Assembly: GCF_001049495.1 (NCBI RefSeq)
Contig: NZ_CDWI01000014.1
Location: forward strand, 248,001 to 312,000
DNA length: 64,000 nt
Direction of reading: 5' to 3'
Source: Microbacterium sp. 3J1
GTDB taxonomy: Bacteria; Actinomycetota; Actinomycetes; Actinomycetales; Microbacteriaceae
Shown piece by piece: positions 38,407-46,897 of the stretch; position 1 is the first letter of the stretch; the number at the start of each line of letters is the position of its first letter. Made by a program: the position numbers and the translations under genes. The notes below the pieces were generated by a model. The model saw only the letters and a list, made by a program, of their open reading frames with translations. It ran no database searches and was not told the origin of the DNA.

Positions 38407-40409
38407 GATGTCCTCAGTTCTGCCTTCTCGAGCACGGCGGCGATGTCCTCCACGGCCCAGGGGTTCTGCAACGACGTCGTGTCGCCGAGCGGTGCGGCGG
38501 CGCGACCCGCCCGACGGTCCTGCTCGGCCTCCCACAGCTGCGCGAGCAGCCTGCGCATGATCTTGCCCGACCGTGTCTTCGGCAGATCGGGGACGACCAC
38601 GATGTGCTTCGGTTTCGCCACCGGACCGATCGCATGCGCGACCTGGCCGCGCAGCGCCGCCGTCGACACGTCGGCACGACCCGAGGGCGTCACGAATGCG
38701 ACGACCGCCTGCCCGGTGACGGCGTCGGCGACCCCTGCCGTCCCCGCCTCGCCGACGGTGTCGTGCGCGACGAGGGCAGACTCGATCTCGATCGTCGAGA
38801 GGCGATGCCCCGACACGTTGACCACGTCGTCGAGTCGGCCGAGGATCCAGATGAATCCGTCGTGGTCACGCGTCGCGCCGTCACCCGCGACGTAGTAGCC
38901 GCCCGTGTCACCCTTGCCCGCGTATGCGGACCAGTACGCGTCGCGGTACCGCTGCGGGTCGCCCCAGACAGTGCGCGCCATGCCCGGCCACGGGCGGCGG
39001 ACGACCAGCGTGCCCGAGCGTCCGGGTACGACCTCGTCGCCGTTCTCGTCCACCACGGCGGCGTCGATCCCCGGCAGCGGGACGGACGCGGAACCCGGCT
39101 TGAGCGTCGTCACTCCGGGAAGCGGCGCGATCATCGCGGCGCCGGTCTCGGACTGCCACCAGGTGTCGATCACGGGCAGCTCGTCACGACCGAAGTTGCG
39201 CCGGAACCACACCCACGCCTCCGGGTTGATCGCCTCTCCGACGGTGCCGAGCAGCCGCAGCGTCGTGAGGTCGTGACCGGCGGGCAGGTCTGCACCGAAC
39301 CACGTCATGAAGGTGCGGATCAACGTCGGCGCGGTGTAGTAGACCGTGACGCCGTAGCGCTCGATGATCTCGAGGTGCCGCTCGCGGTTCGGGGTGTCGG
39401 GCGTCCCCTCGTAGATGACCTGAGTGAGCCCGTTCGACAGCGGCCCATAGATCTCATACGTGTGCGCCGTGACCCATGCCAGGTCGGCGGTGCACCAGTG
39501 CACGTCGTCCGGCTTGGCGTCGAAGTGCGCCCAGTGCGCCCAGCTCGCATGGGTGAGGTAGCCACCGGAGGTGTGGACGAGGCCCTTCGGCCTCCCCGTC
39601 GTCCCCGAGGTGTAGATGATGAACAGCGGATGCTCCGCGTCGAACGCCTCCGCGACGTGCTGCGACGAGGCGCGGTCGACGGCCTCGTGCCACCAGACGT
39701 CCCGCCCCTCGGTCCATGGCACGTCCTGCCCGGTGCGCCGCAAGACGAGGACGTGCTCGAGGTGGGGCAGATCCGCGGCCGCGACGTCGGCTGTCGTCTT
39801 CACCTCGGTCGCGGTCCCGCGGCGGAACTGCCCGTCGCTCGTCACGAGCAGCTTCGCTCCGGTGTCCGTCAGACGGAACCGCACCGCCTCCGCGGAGAAC
39901 CCGCCGAACACGAGCGAGTGGACGGCGCCGATGCGGGCGCACGCCAGGGTGATGACCACGGTCTCCACGAGCACGGGCAGGTAGATGACGACTCGGTCGC
40001 CCGGCTCGATGCCGAGCTCGATCAGTGCGTTCGCGGCACGCGCGACACGGCGCTGCAGATCGGCGTACGTGACCGTGACCCGATCGCCGGGCTCGCCCTC
40101 GAAGTGCAGGGCCACCTTGTCGCCGCGGCCGGCCGCGACATGCCGGTCCACGCAGTTGTACGCCACGTTGAGCCGGCCTCCGACGAACCAGCGGGCCGCG
40201 GGCACCGCCCCGTCCACGGGTGGATCCCACTCATGGGCCGTGTGCCAGGGCTCCGCCCAGTCGAGCCGCCGAGCCGCGTCCTCCCAGAACGACACCGGGT
40301 CCGCCGAGCCACGACCGTAGGCCTCTGCGCTGACATTCGCCCGAGCAGCGTGCCCGGCGGACGCAGGGTAGCTGCGGGTCTCCTGCAGTCGAGCCTCCAC
40401 GGCGGTCAC
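38403..40409 (-). CDS. acs: Acetyl-CoA synthetase (AMP-forming)
   Basis: The enzyme activates acetate to acetyl-CoA with ATP. The 668-residue protein has the adenylate-forming motif YTSGTTGRPKG (about 266-276), DTWWQSETG with the tryptophan that limits the pocket to acetate, and the catalytic Lys616 in TRSGKIMRR. GTG 40409 is the start: it overlaps the stop of the ABC permease (GTGA), and the longer frame runs through the permease. It lies within the ABC-Acs-MetY operon, not in a carbon-utilisation cluster. Confidence 0.93.
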   Translation of the reverse strand: MTAVEARLQETRSYPASAGHAARANVSAEAYGRGSADPVSFWEDAARRLDWAEPWHTAHEWDPPVDGAVPAARWFVGGRLNVAYNCVDRHVAAGRGDKVALHFEGEPGDRVTVTYADLQRRVARAANALIELGIEPGDRVVIYLPVLVETVVITLACARIGAVHSLVFGGFSAEAVRFRLTDTGAKLLVTSDGQFRRGTATEVKTTADVAAADLPHLEHVLVLRRTGQDVPWTEGRDVWWHEAVDRASSQHVAEAFDAEHPLFIIYTSGTTGRPKGLVHTSGGYLTHASWAHWAHFDAKPDDVHWCTADLAWVTAHTYEIYGPLSNGLTQVIYEGTPDTPNRERHLEIIERYGVTVYYTAPTLIRTFMTWFGADLPAGHDLTTLRLLGTVGEAINPEAWVWFRRNFGRDELPVIDTWWQSETGAAMIAPLPGVTTLKPGSASVPLPGIDAAVVDENGDEVVPGRSGTLVVRRPWPGMARTVWGDPQRYRDAYWSAYAGKGDTGGYYVAGDGATRDHDGFIWILGRLDDVVNVSGHRLSTIEIESALVAHDTVGEAGTAGVADAVTGQAVVAFVTPSGRADVSTAALRGQVAHAIGPVAKPKHIVVVPDLPKTRSGKIMRRLLAQLWEAEQDRRAGRAAAPLGDTTSLQNPWAVEDIAAVLEKAELRTS

Positions 40410-41266
40410 GCCCACCGCCGGAGCAGATGCTTCTCGATCAGGGCGAGGACGCCGTTCGTGATGGTTCCGAGCACGGCGAGCAGCACGATCGAGAGGAGGA
40501 TCCGGTCGACGCGTCCGCTGTTCTGCGAGTCCGTGAGGAGGAACCCGAGTCCCATGGACGACGCGATCAGCTCCGCCGCCACGAGGAACAGCCATGCCTG
40601 CGCGAGTGCGAGGCGGAGTCCCGCGACCACGGAGGGCACGACGGCCGGCAGCTGGACGGTGCGGAAGAGCGACCAGCCGCGCAGGCTGAACGACCGCCCT
40701 GCCTCGACGAGCTGAGGGTCGACGTGCCGCAGGGCGGATGCGACGGTGGTGTACACCGGGAAGAACGCTCCGATGGCGATGAGCGTCACTTTGGATTCTT
40801 CGCCGATCTGCATCCAGAGGATGAGCAGCGGCACCCACGCCAGCGACGGCACGGCGCGCACGGCGGCGAGCGTGGGGCTGAGCAGGACGTCGCCGATGCG
40901 GGAGAGTCCGACGATGCCGGCCGCGGCGAGCCCGATCACCGACCCGATCGCGAAGCCGAGCAGCACGCGCTGCACGGAGATCGCGATGTGCGTCCAGAGT
41001 TCGCCGCGCTCCGCCAGTTCGACCCCGGCAGTGATGACGGTGGCGGGAGCCGGAAGCCGATAGGGCGGGACTGCTCCGGTCGTCGTGACGACCTGCCAGG
41101 CGATCAGGATGATCGCGGGGAGCAGGAAGCCACCCAGGACCCGCACGACCGGACGATCCCACGCACGCCGGGCGACGCTCGCCGGATGCCGACGCACGCC
41201 CTTGGCGAAGTCGACCGCGTCCTGACTGTCCGCGGGTACGACGTCGCGCTGATCGATGTCCGTCAC
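40406..41266 (-). CDS. ABC transporter permease (SsuC/TauC type)
   Basis: The 286-residue protein has about six membrane helices and the EAA-like cytoplasmic loop around EAGRSFSLRGWSLFRTVQLP, which docks with the ATPase. This is the NitT/TauT family for sulfonates, nitrate or related organic anions. GTG 41266 overlaps the stop of the binding-protein gene. It belongs to the coupled ABC-Acs-MetY operon; the sulfur role of metY suggests sulfonate or another organosulfur ligand. Confidence 0.9.
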   Translation of the reverse strand: MTDIDQRDVVPADSQDAVDFAKGVRRHPASVARRAWDRPVVRVLGGFLLPAIILIAWQVVTTTGAVPPYRLPAPATVITAGVELAERGELWTHIAISVQRVLLGFAIGSVIGLAAAGIVGLSRIGDVLLSPTLAAVRAVPSLAWVPLLILWMQIGEESKVTLIAIGAFFPVYTTVASALRHVDPQLVEAGRSFSLRGWSLFRTVQLPAVVPSVVAGLRLALAQAWLFLVAAELIASSMGLGFLLTDSQNSGRVDRILLSIVLLAVLGTITNGVLALIEKHLLRRWA

Positions 41267-42309
41267 TCGCCGCTGACCGCCTTCTTCGCGAAGGTGTCGT
41301 TCACGATCGATGACAGCGCCTCGTCGACCGCATCCGCACCGCCCTGCACGTCGCCGGACTCGACGAGAACGGGCGCGATCTTCTCGAGCACGGCGATCTG
41401 ATCATCACCGGGCACACCGCTCACGTCGAGGTTGGAACGCTCCTCGATGACGGTCGTCGCGACCTCGATGTCGATGCCGGCGACCTCGGCGAGCAGCGCG
41501 GCGGTCTCCTCCGGGTTCTCCAGCGCCCACTCGCGAGCCTGCTCGTAGGCATCGACGACGGCCTGGGCGAGGTCGGGGTGGTTCTCGATGAAGTCCTCGG
41601 TGGCGTTCAGGAAGCCATAGGTGTTGAAGTCGACGTTGCGGTAGATGAGCTGGTCGCCGGATTCGACCTCGGCCGCGGCCATGATGGGGTCGAGGCCGGC
41701 CCAGGCGTCGACGGAGCCACCGTCCAGAGCGGCCCGACCGTCGGCGTGCTGGAGGTTCTGCACCTCGACGTCATCGACCGAGAGCCCGGCCTCTTCGAGG
41801 GACTGGAGCAGGAAGAAGTACGGATCGGTGCCCTTGGTCGCGGCGACCGACTTGCCCGCGAGGTCCTCGACAGAGGTGATGTCGCTGTCTGGCCCGACGA
41901 CGATGGCCGACCACTCCGGCTGGGAGTAGATGTCGATCACCTGGATCGGCGACCCGTTCGAGCGGGCCAGCAGCGCCGCCGAGCCCGCCGTCGAGCCGAC
42001 GTCGATGGACCCCGATCGCAGCAGCTCGTTCGCCTTGTTCGACCCCGCGGACTGCACCCACTCCACGGCGACGTCGTCGCCCAGGATCTCCTCCAGGATG
42101 CCCTGGTCGCGGATCACGAGGCTCAGGGGATTGTAGGTGGCGAAGTCGATCGACAGCGTGTCCGACGACCACCCGTCCGCTGCGGCGGAGTCGTCCGGCG
42201 TCGAATCGGAGGCGGAGGCGTTCTCCCCCGCGACGCAGCCGGTCGCCAGGAGCATCATCGACCCGGCGAGGGCGATCGCGGGGATGATTCGGCGGGTGAT
42301 GGTGCTCAT
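41263..42309 (-). CDS. Substrate-binding lipoprotein of an SsuA/TauA-like ABC importer
   Basis: The 348-residue protein has a signal peptide with lipobox LATGC (Cys25), so it is anchored on the outer surface. The mature part has the two-lobe NMT1/SsuA layout: LRSGSIDVGSTAGSAAL, IVVGPDSDITSVEDLAGKSVA and DAWAGLDPIMAAAE. It overlaps the ATPase gene (ATGA). The ligand is probably an organosulfur compound because the operon encodes a sulfhydrylase, but this is inference. Confidence 0.9.
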   Translation of the reverse strand: MSTITRRIIPAIALAGSMMLLATGCVAGENASASDSTPDDSAAADGWSSDTLSIDFATYNPLSLVIRDQGILEEILGDDVAVEWVQSAGSNKANELLRSGSIDVGSTAGSAALLARSNGSPIQVIDIYSQPEWSAIVVGPDSDITSVEDLAGKSVAATKGTDPYFFLLQSLEEAGLSVDDVEVQNLQHADGRAALDGGSVDAWAGLDPIMAAAEVESGDQLIYRNVDFNTYGFLNATEDFIENHPDLAQAVVDAYEQAREWALENPEETAALLAEVAGIDIEVATTVIEERSNLDVSGVPGDDQIAVLEKIAPVLVESGDVQGGADAVDEALSSIVNDTFAKKAVSGE

Positions 42310-43160
42310 CGGTTCTCCTCGGTGGGTACGCGGTGGTGGGTGTCGACGCCGAGTCCCTCGAGAAGCTCGGCGCGGAGGTCTGCGAGGCCGCGATCGGCTC
42401 GATCGCGGGGGCGGCTGCCGGGAACGGCGATGGTCTGCGCGATGGATGCGGCATCCGCTCCGGAGCCGTCGCCGAGCGTGCGCAGGAGCAGCACGCGGTC
42501 GGCGAGGTAGAGCGCCTCCTCGACGTCATGCGTGACGAGCAGGACGGTGGTCGGCTCGGCCGCATGGATCTTCAGGAGCAGATCGTGCATCCGAAGGCGA
42601 GTCAGGGCGTCGAGCGCGCCGAAGGGCTCATCGAGGAGCAGTACCCCGGGGTTCCGGGCGAGCGCGCGCGCGAGCGACGCCCGCTGAGCCATGCCGCCGG
42701 AGACCTCGCGGGGCCGCTGATCTGCGGCGTGGTCGAGTCCCACCAGGTGCAGGAGCTCCTCGACCCTGGCTCGCCCTTCCCTGCGTGGCGTCCCCCGAGG
42801 CAGTCCGAGCGCGACGTTCTGCGCGAGGGTGCGCCAGGGCAGCAGCCGGGGCTCCTGGAAGGCGACGGCGGTGCGCTCGTCGACATCCGCGACGGCGGTC
42901 TCATCGAGACGGATGCTGCCGCGCGTCGGCGTGTCCAGCCCGCCGATCAGCCGAAGCAGCGTCGACTTGCCGCAGCCGGAAGGGCCGACGATGGCGACGA
43001 TCTCCCCGGCGGCGATCTCCACCTCGATGTCGCGGAGCACGGGCCGGGTGCCTCGTGGCAGCGGGAACGAGCGCTCGACAGACTCGAGTCGCACGGCCTG
43101 TGCGGTGCCGGCGCTCTCCCGTGCGCGCGACGGAGCGGGCGCGTTGAGGAGGGAGGTCAT
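42306..43160 (-). CDS. ABC transporter ATP-binding protein (SsuB/TauB type)
   Basis: The 284-residue ATPase has Walker A GPSGCGKST, Q-loop FQEPRLLPW, signature VSGGMAQR and Walker B LLLDEPFGALD. The C-terminal extension of about 40 residues follows a switch region VTHDVEEALYLADRV. ATG 43160 is preceded by GAGGGC. It is the first gene of the six-gene coupled run. No regulator gene is adjacent, and no McbR-type site could be identified upstream. Confidence 0.92.
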   Translation of the reverse strand: MTSLLNAPAPSRARESAGTAQAVRLESVERSFPLPRGTRPVLRDIEVEIAAGEIVAIVGPSGCGKSTLLRLIGGLDTPTRGSIRLDETAVADVDERTAVAFQEPRLLPWRTLAQNVALGLPRGTPRREGRARVEELLHLVGLDHAADQRPREVSGGMAQRASLARALARNPGVLLLDEPFGALDALTRLRMHDLLLKIHAAEPTTVLLVTHDVEEALYLADRVLLLRTLGDGSGADAASIAQTIAVPGSRPRDRADRGLADLRAELLEGLGVDTHHRVPTEENR

Positions 43161-43242
43161 GCCCTCATGGTGTCCGAGACAGGGCGGACGTGACCAGCCG
43201 CCTCGTAACGTACGGACACGGAACGCGCCGGCTGGATATGCG

Positions 43243-43280
43243 GAACGGGCCGCCACCTCCGAAGAGGTGACGGCCCGTTC
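43243..43280 (-). terminator. Terminator of rpsA
   Basis: GAACGGGCCGCCACCTC and GAGGTGACGGCCCGTTC form a 17-bp stem with one G-U pair and loop CGAA, 12 nt after the rpsA stop. Confidence 0.8.
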
Positions 43281-43292
43281 AGGCAGTGATGC

Positions 43293-44747
43293 TTAGGAGT
43301 TGCCGCCAGAGAGCTTCTCGCGCAGAGCCGCGAGAGCCTCGTCGTCCGCCAGCGTGCCGGCGCCTGCGACCTCGCTGGAGAAGGTCTGACCGCCGAAGTC
43401 CTCGCCGGCCGCAGCCTCGGCCTCGGCCGCCTTGGTGACCTGAGCCTTGTGCGCCTCCCAGCGAGCCTGGGCTGCAGCGTACTCCTGCTCCCATGCCTCG
43501 CGCTGGGCGTCGAAGCCTTCCTTCCACGCACCGGTCTCGGCGTCGAAGCCCTCCGGGTACTTGTACTCGCCGTTCTCGTCGTACTCCGCGACCATGCCGT
43601 AGAGGGCCGGGTCGAACTCGGTGCCGTTGGGGTCGACCGACTCGTTGGCCTGCTTGAGCGACAGCGAGATGCGGCGACGCTCGAGGTCGATGTCGATGAC
43701 CTTGACGAACACCTCTTCGCCGACGGAGACGACCTGCTCGGCCAGCTCGACGTGCTTGCTGGAGAGCTCGGAGATGTGGACGAGGCCCTCGATGCCGTCT
43801 GCGACGCGCACGAACGCACCGAACGGGACGAGCTTGGTGACCTTACCCGGCGTGACCTGACCGATCGCGTGGGTGCGGGCGAAGACCTGCCACGGGTCCT
43901 CCTGCGTCGCCTTCAGCGACAGGGAGACGCGCTCGCGGTCGAGGTCGACCTCGAGGATCTCGACGGTGACCTCCTGGCCCACCTCGACGACCTCGGAGGC
44001 GTGCTCGATGTGCTTCCAGGACAGCTCGGAGACGTGCACGAGGCCGTCCACGCCGCCCAGGTCGACGAACGCACCGAAGTTGACGATCGACGAGACGACA
44101 CCCTTGCGAACCTGACCCTTGTGCAGGTTGTTGAGGAACGTCGTGCGCGACTCGGACTGCGTCTGCTCGAGCAGGGCGCGGCGCGACAGGACCACGTTGT
44201 TGCGGTTCTTGTCGAGCTCGAGGATCTTGGCCTCGATCTCCTGGCCGAGGTACGGCGTGAGGTCCCGGACGCGGCGAAGCTCGATGAGCGAGGCCGGCAG
44301 GAAGCCACGGAGGCCGATGTCGACGATGAGGCCACCCTTGACGACCTCGATGACAGTGCCGGTGACGACGCCGTCGTTCTCCTTGATCTTCTCGACGTCT
44401 CCCCAGGCACGCTCGTACTGCGCGCGCTTCTTGGAGAGGATCAGACGGCCTTCCTTGTCCTCCTTCTGGAGAACGAGTGCCTCGACCTCGTCGCCGACCT
44501 TGACGACCTCGTTGGGGTCGACGTCGTGCTTGATGGAGAGCTCGCGCGAGGGGATGACACCCTCGGTCTTGTATCCGACATCGAGCAGGACCTCGTCGCG
44601 GTCGATCTTGACGATCGTGCCCTCGATGATGTCGCCGTCGTTGAAGAACTTCAGGGTCTTCTCGACCGCGGCCAGGAAGTCCTCAGCAGATCCGATGTCG
44701 TTGATGGCGACCTGCTTGGTGGCCGGGGCGGTCGTTGCGGTAGTCAT
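43293..44747 (-). CDS. rpsA: 30S ribosomal protein S1
   Basis: S1 helps mRNA bind the small ribosomal subunit. The 484-residue actinobacterial form has four S1 RNA-binding domains (about 38-108, 125-190, 209-280, 297-367), compared with six in enterobacteria, and a charged C-terminal tail (370-484) rich in Ala, Glu and Tyr. ATG 44747 fits the family start; the longer frame lies in the leader. The ribosome site AAGGA is 12 nt away. The predicted leader is about 130 nt. Confidence 0.95.
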   Translation of the reverse strand: MTTATTAPATKQVAINDIGSAEDFLAAVEKTLKFFNDGDIIEGTIVKIDRDEVLLDVGYKTEGVIPSRELSIKHDVDPNEVVKVGDEVEALVLQKEDKEGRLILSKKRAQYERAWGDVEKIKENDGVVTGTVIEVVKGGLIVDIGLRGFLPASLIELRRVRDLTPYLGQEIEAKILELDKNRNNVVLSRRALLEQTQSESRTTFLNNLHKGQVRKGVVSSIVNFGAFVDLGGVDGLVHVSELSWKHIEHASEVVEVGQEVTVEILEVDLDRERVSLSLKATQEDPWQVFARTHAIGQVTPGKVTKLVPFGAFVRVADGIEGLVHISELSSKHVELAEQVVSVGEEVFVKVIDIDLERRRISLSLKQANESVDPNGTEFDPALYGMVAEYDENGEYKYPEGFDAETGAWKEGFDAQREAWEQEYAAAQARWEAHKAQVTKAAEAEAAAGEDFGGQTFSSEVAGAGTLADDEALAALREKLSGGNS

Positions 44748-44882
44748 GTAGTGGGTTGTCCTTGTTGAATGGAACTCGGGCTGGAGGCACGGGCCGCGCG
44801 CGGCCGGATGCATGCTTCTCAGCGATTGGATTGTGGAGTGCTGACACGAGGGCATGCATGTGCACGCCACGAGTGACGGTTA

Positions 44883-44912
44883 AGGCTATCAGATCCCGGA
44901 GTCGTGCGTCAG
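44883..44912 (-). promoter_or_regulatory. Candidate promoter of rpsA
   Basis: CTGACG (44912-44907) and TAGCCT (44888-44883) are 18 bp apart. Transcription would start near 44877 and give a leader of about 130 nt. The leader could be a site of S1 autoregulation, but no structure was assigned. Confidence 0.5.
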
Positions 44913-44921
44913 AGCAGAATG

Positions 44922-44950
44922 CTGACCCCGGCGCTCCGCGCTGACAGACT
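44922..44950 (+). promoter_or_regulatory. Candidate leaderless promoter of the 5'-3' exonuclease gene
   Basis: CTGACC (44922-44927) and CAGACT (44945-44950) are 17 bp apart and ATG 44957 follows after 6 nt, with no ribosome site. The -10 differs from the local TAGACT by one base. Confidence 0.45.
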
Positions 44951-44956
44951 GTCGTC

Positions 44957-45892
44957 ATGCCTCGCGCCGACAAGCTGCTCCTGCTCGACACCGCCAGCCT
45001 CTACTTCCGCGCTTTCTACGGGGTCCCCGACAAGGTGACGGCGCCGGACGGCTCCCCCATCAACGCGGTGCGCGGCCTGCTCGACATCGTCGCCAAGCTC
45101 GTGACACTGTACGAGCCCACCCACGTGATCGCATGCTGGGACGACGACTGGCGACCGCAGTGGCGCGTCGACCTCATCCCCAGCTACAAGGCGCACCGGG
45201 TGGTCGAGGTCGTGCCGGCCGGGCCGGACGTCGAGGAGGTCCCGGATCCACTGGAGGCTCAGATCCCCCTCATCCGTCAGACGCTCGGACTCCTCGGCAT
45301 CCCGATCATCGGCGTCGCCGAGCATGAGGCCGATGACGTGATCGGAACCCTCGCCACGCACGCCACGATGCCCGTCGACATCGTCACGGGCGACCGCGAC
45401 CTGTTCCAGCTCGTGGACGACGCCCGACAGGTGCGAGTGGTCTACACCGCGCGTGGCATGAGCAATCTCGAGATCGTGACGGATGCCGTGGTCGTGGCCA
45501 AGTACGGAGTCCTGCCCGGCCAGTACGCCGATTTCGCGACGATGCGAGGCGACGCCTCGGATGGCCTTCCCGGCGTGGCCGGTGTCGGCGAGAAGACGGC
45601 GGCGACACTGCTCAAGGAGCATGGCGATCTGGTCGGCATCCGCGCGGCGGCCGTAGCCGGCGAGGGCATGAGTGCGGGGGTCCGGGCCAAGGTCCTCGCG
45701 GCCGACGCCTATCTCGATGTCGCCCCGAAGGTCGTCGCCGTGGCCACCGACCTCGACATCACCGCTCCGACCGAGCCGCTCCGCCCCCTCGACCCGGCGG
45801 AGGTCGATGCGGCGACGGCCGTCGCGGACGAGTGGAACCTGGGCACGTCCATGACGCGAGCCATCGCTGCCGTCGCGACGACCGGAGACTGA
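44957..45892 (+). CDS. 5'-3' exonuclease (PolA N-terminal-type)
   Basis: The 311-residue protein corresponds to the 5'-nuclease part of DNA polymerase I without the polymerase. Conserved acidic positions appear in LLLDTASLYFRAFYG, ACWDDD, HEADDVIGTLA and TGDRDLFQLV, and a helix-hairpin-helix follows in DGLPGVAGVGEKTAA. It likely removes flaps or RNA primers. It may act as a stand-alone nuclease next to a full PolA encoded elsewhere. The convergent PHP gene ends 10 nt away with no terminator between them. Confidence 0.88.
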   Translation: MPRADKLLLLDTASLYFRAFYGVPDKVTAPDGSPINAVRGLLDIVAKLVTLYEPTHVIACWDDDWRPQWRVDLIPSYKAHRVVEVVPAGPDVEEVPDPLEAQIPLIRQTLGLLGIPIIGVAEHEADDVIGTLATHATMPVDIVTGDRDLFQLVDDARQVRVVYTARGMSNLEIVTDAVVVAKYGVLPGQYADFATMRGDASDGLPGVAGVGEKTAATLLKEHGDLVGIRAAAVAGEGMSAGVRAKVLAADAYLDVAPKVVAVATDLDITAPTEPLRPLDPAEVDAATAVADEWNLGTSMTRAIAAVATTGD

Positions 45893-45902
45893 GAGGAAGG
45901 GC

Positions 45903-46889
45903 TCAGCTCGTCCAGGCCAGCAGCCGCTCGAGTCCCCACGTCGTGACGATGCGGGAAGCGGGAACCCCGAGACGCTCGGCGCGCTCGGCGCCGTGATCCA
46001 GCAGCGACAGCTGCCCCGGCGCGTGCGCATCCGAGTCGATGGAGAAGAGGCATCCCGCGGCGAGAGCGATCTCGATCAGGTCGTCAGGCGGGTCCTGCCG
46101 CTCCGGGCGCGAGTTGATTTCGACGGCGACCCCGTTCTCGGCACACGCGGCGAACACGGCTGCGGCGTCGAACTGCGATTCCGGGCGGGTGCCGCGTTCC
46201 CCCTGGACGAGCCGCCCTGTGCAGTGCCCCAGGACGTTGACGCGCGGGTGCGAGACCGCGGCGATCATCCGGGCCGTCATCGGACGGGAGTCCATGCGGA
46301 GCTTGGAGTGCACGGAGGCCACGACGATGTCCAGCTCCCCGAGGAGGGAATCGTCCTGGTCGAGGGCGCCGTCCTCGAGGATGTCGACCTCGATCCCGGC
46401 GAGCAGCGTGAGACCGTCTCCCGACTCCGCCCTGACGAGGGGCATCTGCTCGCGGAGGCGCTCGGCCGACAGACCGCGGGCCACGCGCAGCCGCGGGGAG
46501 TGATCGGTGATCGCCTGGTACTCGTGACCGAGCGCGCGCGCCGCGGCTGCCATCACCGGGATCGGCGTGGTTCCGTCCGACCAGTCGGTGTGGGCGTGCA
46601 GATCGCCGCGCAGCTTGCCGCGGAGGGCGGAGACGATCTCCGGCTCCACCTCGCCGCGCAGTTCGACGAGGTAGTCGGGCGTCTCCCCTGCCTGCGCCTG
46701 CCGGATCACGGCGAAGGTGGATTCCCCGATCCCCTTCGCGGCGCGCAGCCGCGTCGGGTCGTCCCGTACGTCGTCGGGCAGCTGCTGCAGAGTCGCCGCG
46801 GCCTGACGGAACGCCTTCGCCCGGTAGCGCGACGCGCGTTCACGCTCGAGGAGCGAGGCGATCTCGAGCAGTGCGGCGACGGCGTCCAT
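45903..46889 (-). CDS. PHP-domain phosphoesterase with helix-hairpin-helix (PolX C-terminal type)
   Basis: The 328-residue protein has an N-terminal helix-hairpin-helix (about 10-75) and a PHP domain with metal-ligand motifs DLHAHTDWSDG, ITDHS, GIEVDI, ASVHS and SDAHAP. It lacks the polymerase-beta palm seen in full PolX. PHP domains can have phosphoesterase or 3'-5' exonuclease activity, and the HhH suggests DNA as substrate. ATG 46889 has a strong AGGAGG. It starts 8 nt after trpD and is likely co-transcribed. Confidence 0.85.
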   Translation of the reverse strand: MDAVAALLEIASLLERERASRYRAKAFRQAAATLQQLPDDVRDDPTRLRAAKGIGESTFAVIRQAQAGETPDYLVELRGEVEPEIVSALRGKLRGDLHAHTDWSDGTTPIPVMAAAARALGHEYQAITDHSPRLRVARGLSAERLREQMPLVRAESGDGLTLLAGIEVDILEDGALDQDDSLLGELDIVVASVHSKLRMDSRPMTARMIAAVSHPRVNVLGHCTGRLVQGERGTRPESQFDAAAVFAACAENGVAVEINSRPERQDPPDDLIEIALAAGCLFSIDSDAHAPGQLSLLDHGAERAERLGVPASRIVTTWGLERLLAWTS

Positions 46890-46897
46890 GGCTCCTC

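Noticed and set aside
38403..41162. Acetyl-CoA synthetase extended to 919 residues
   Set aside because: The extra N-terminal part lies in the permease gene in another frame. GTG 40409 with GTGA overlap gives the normal length of 668.
43161..43242. McbR/MetR-type operator upstream of the organosulfur ABC operon
   Set aside because: TGTCCG and CGGACA segments occur, but no symmetric site of known type could be defined.
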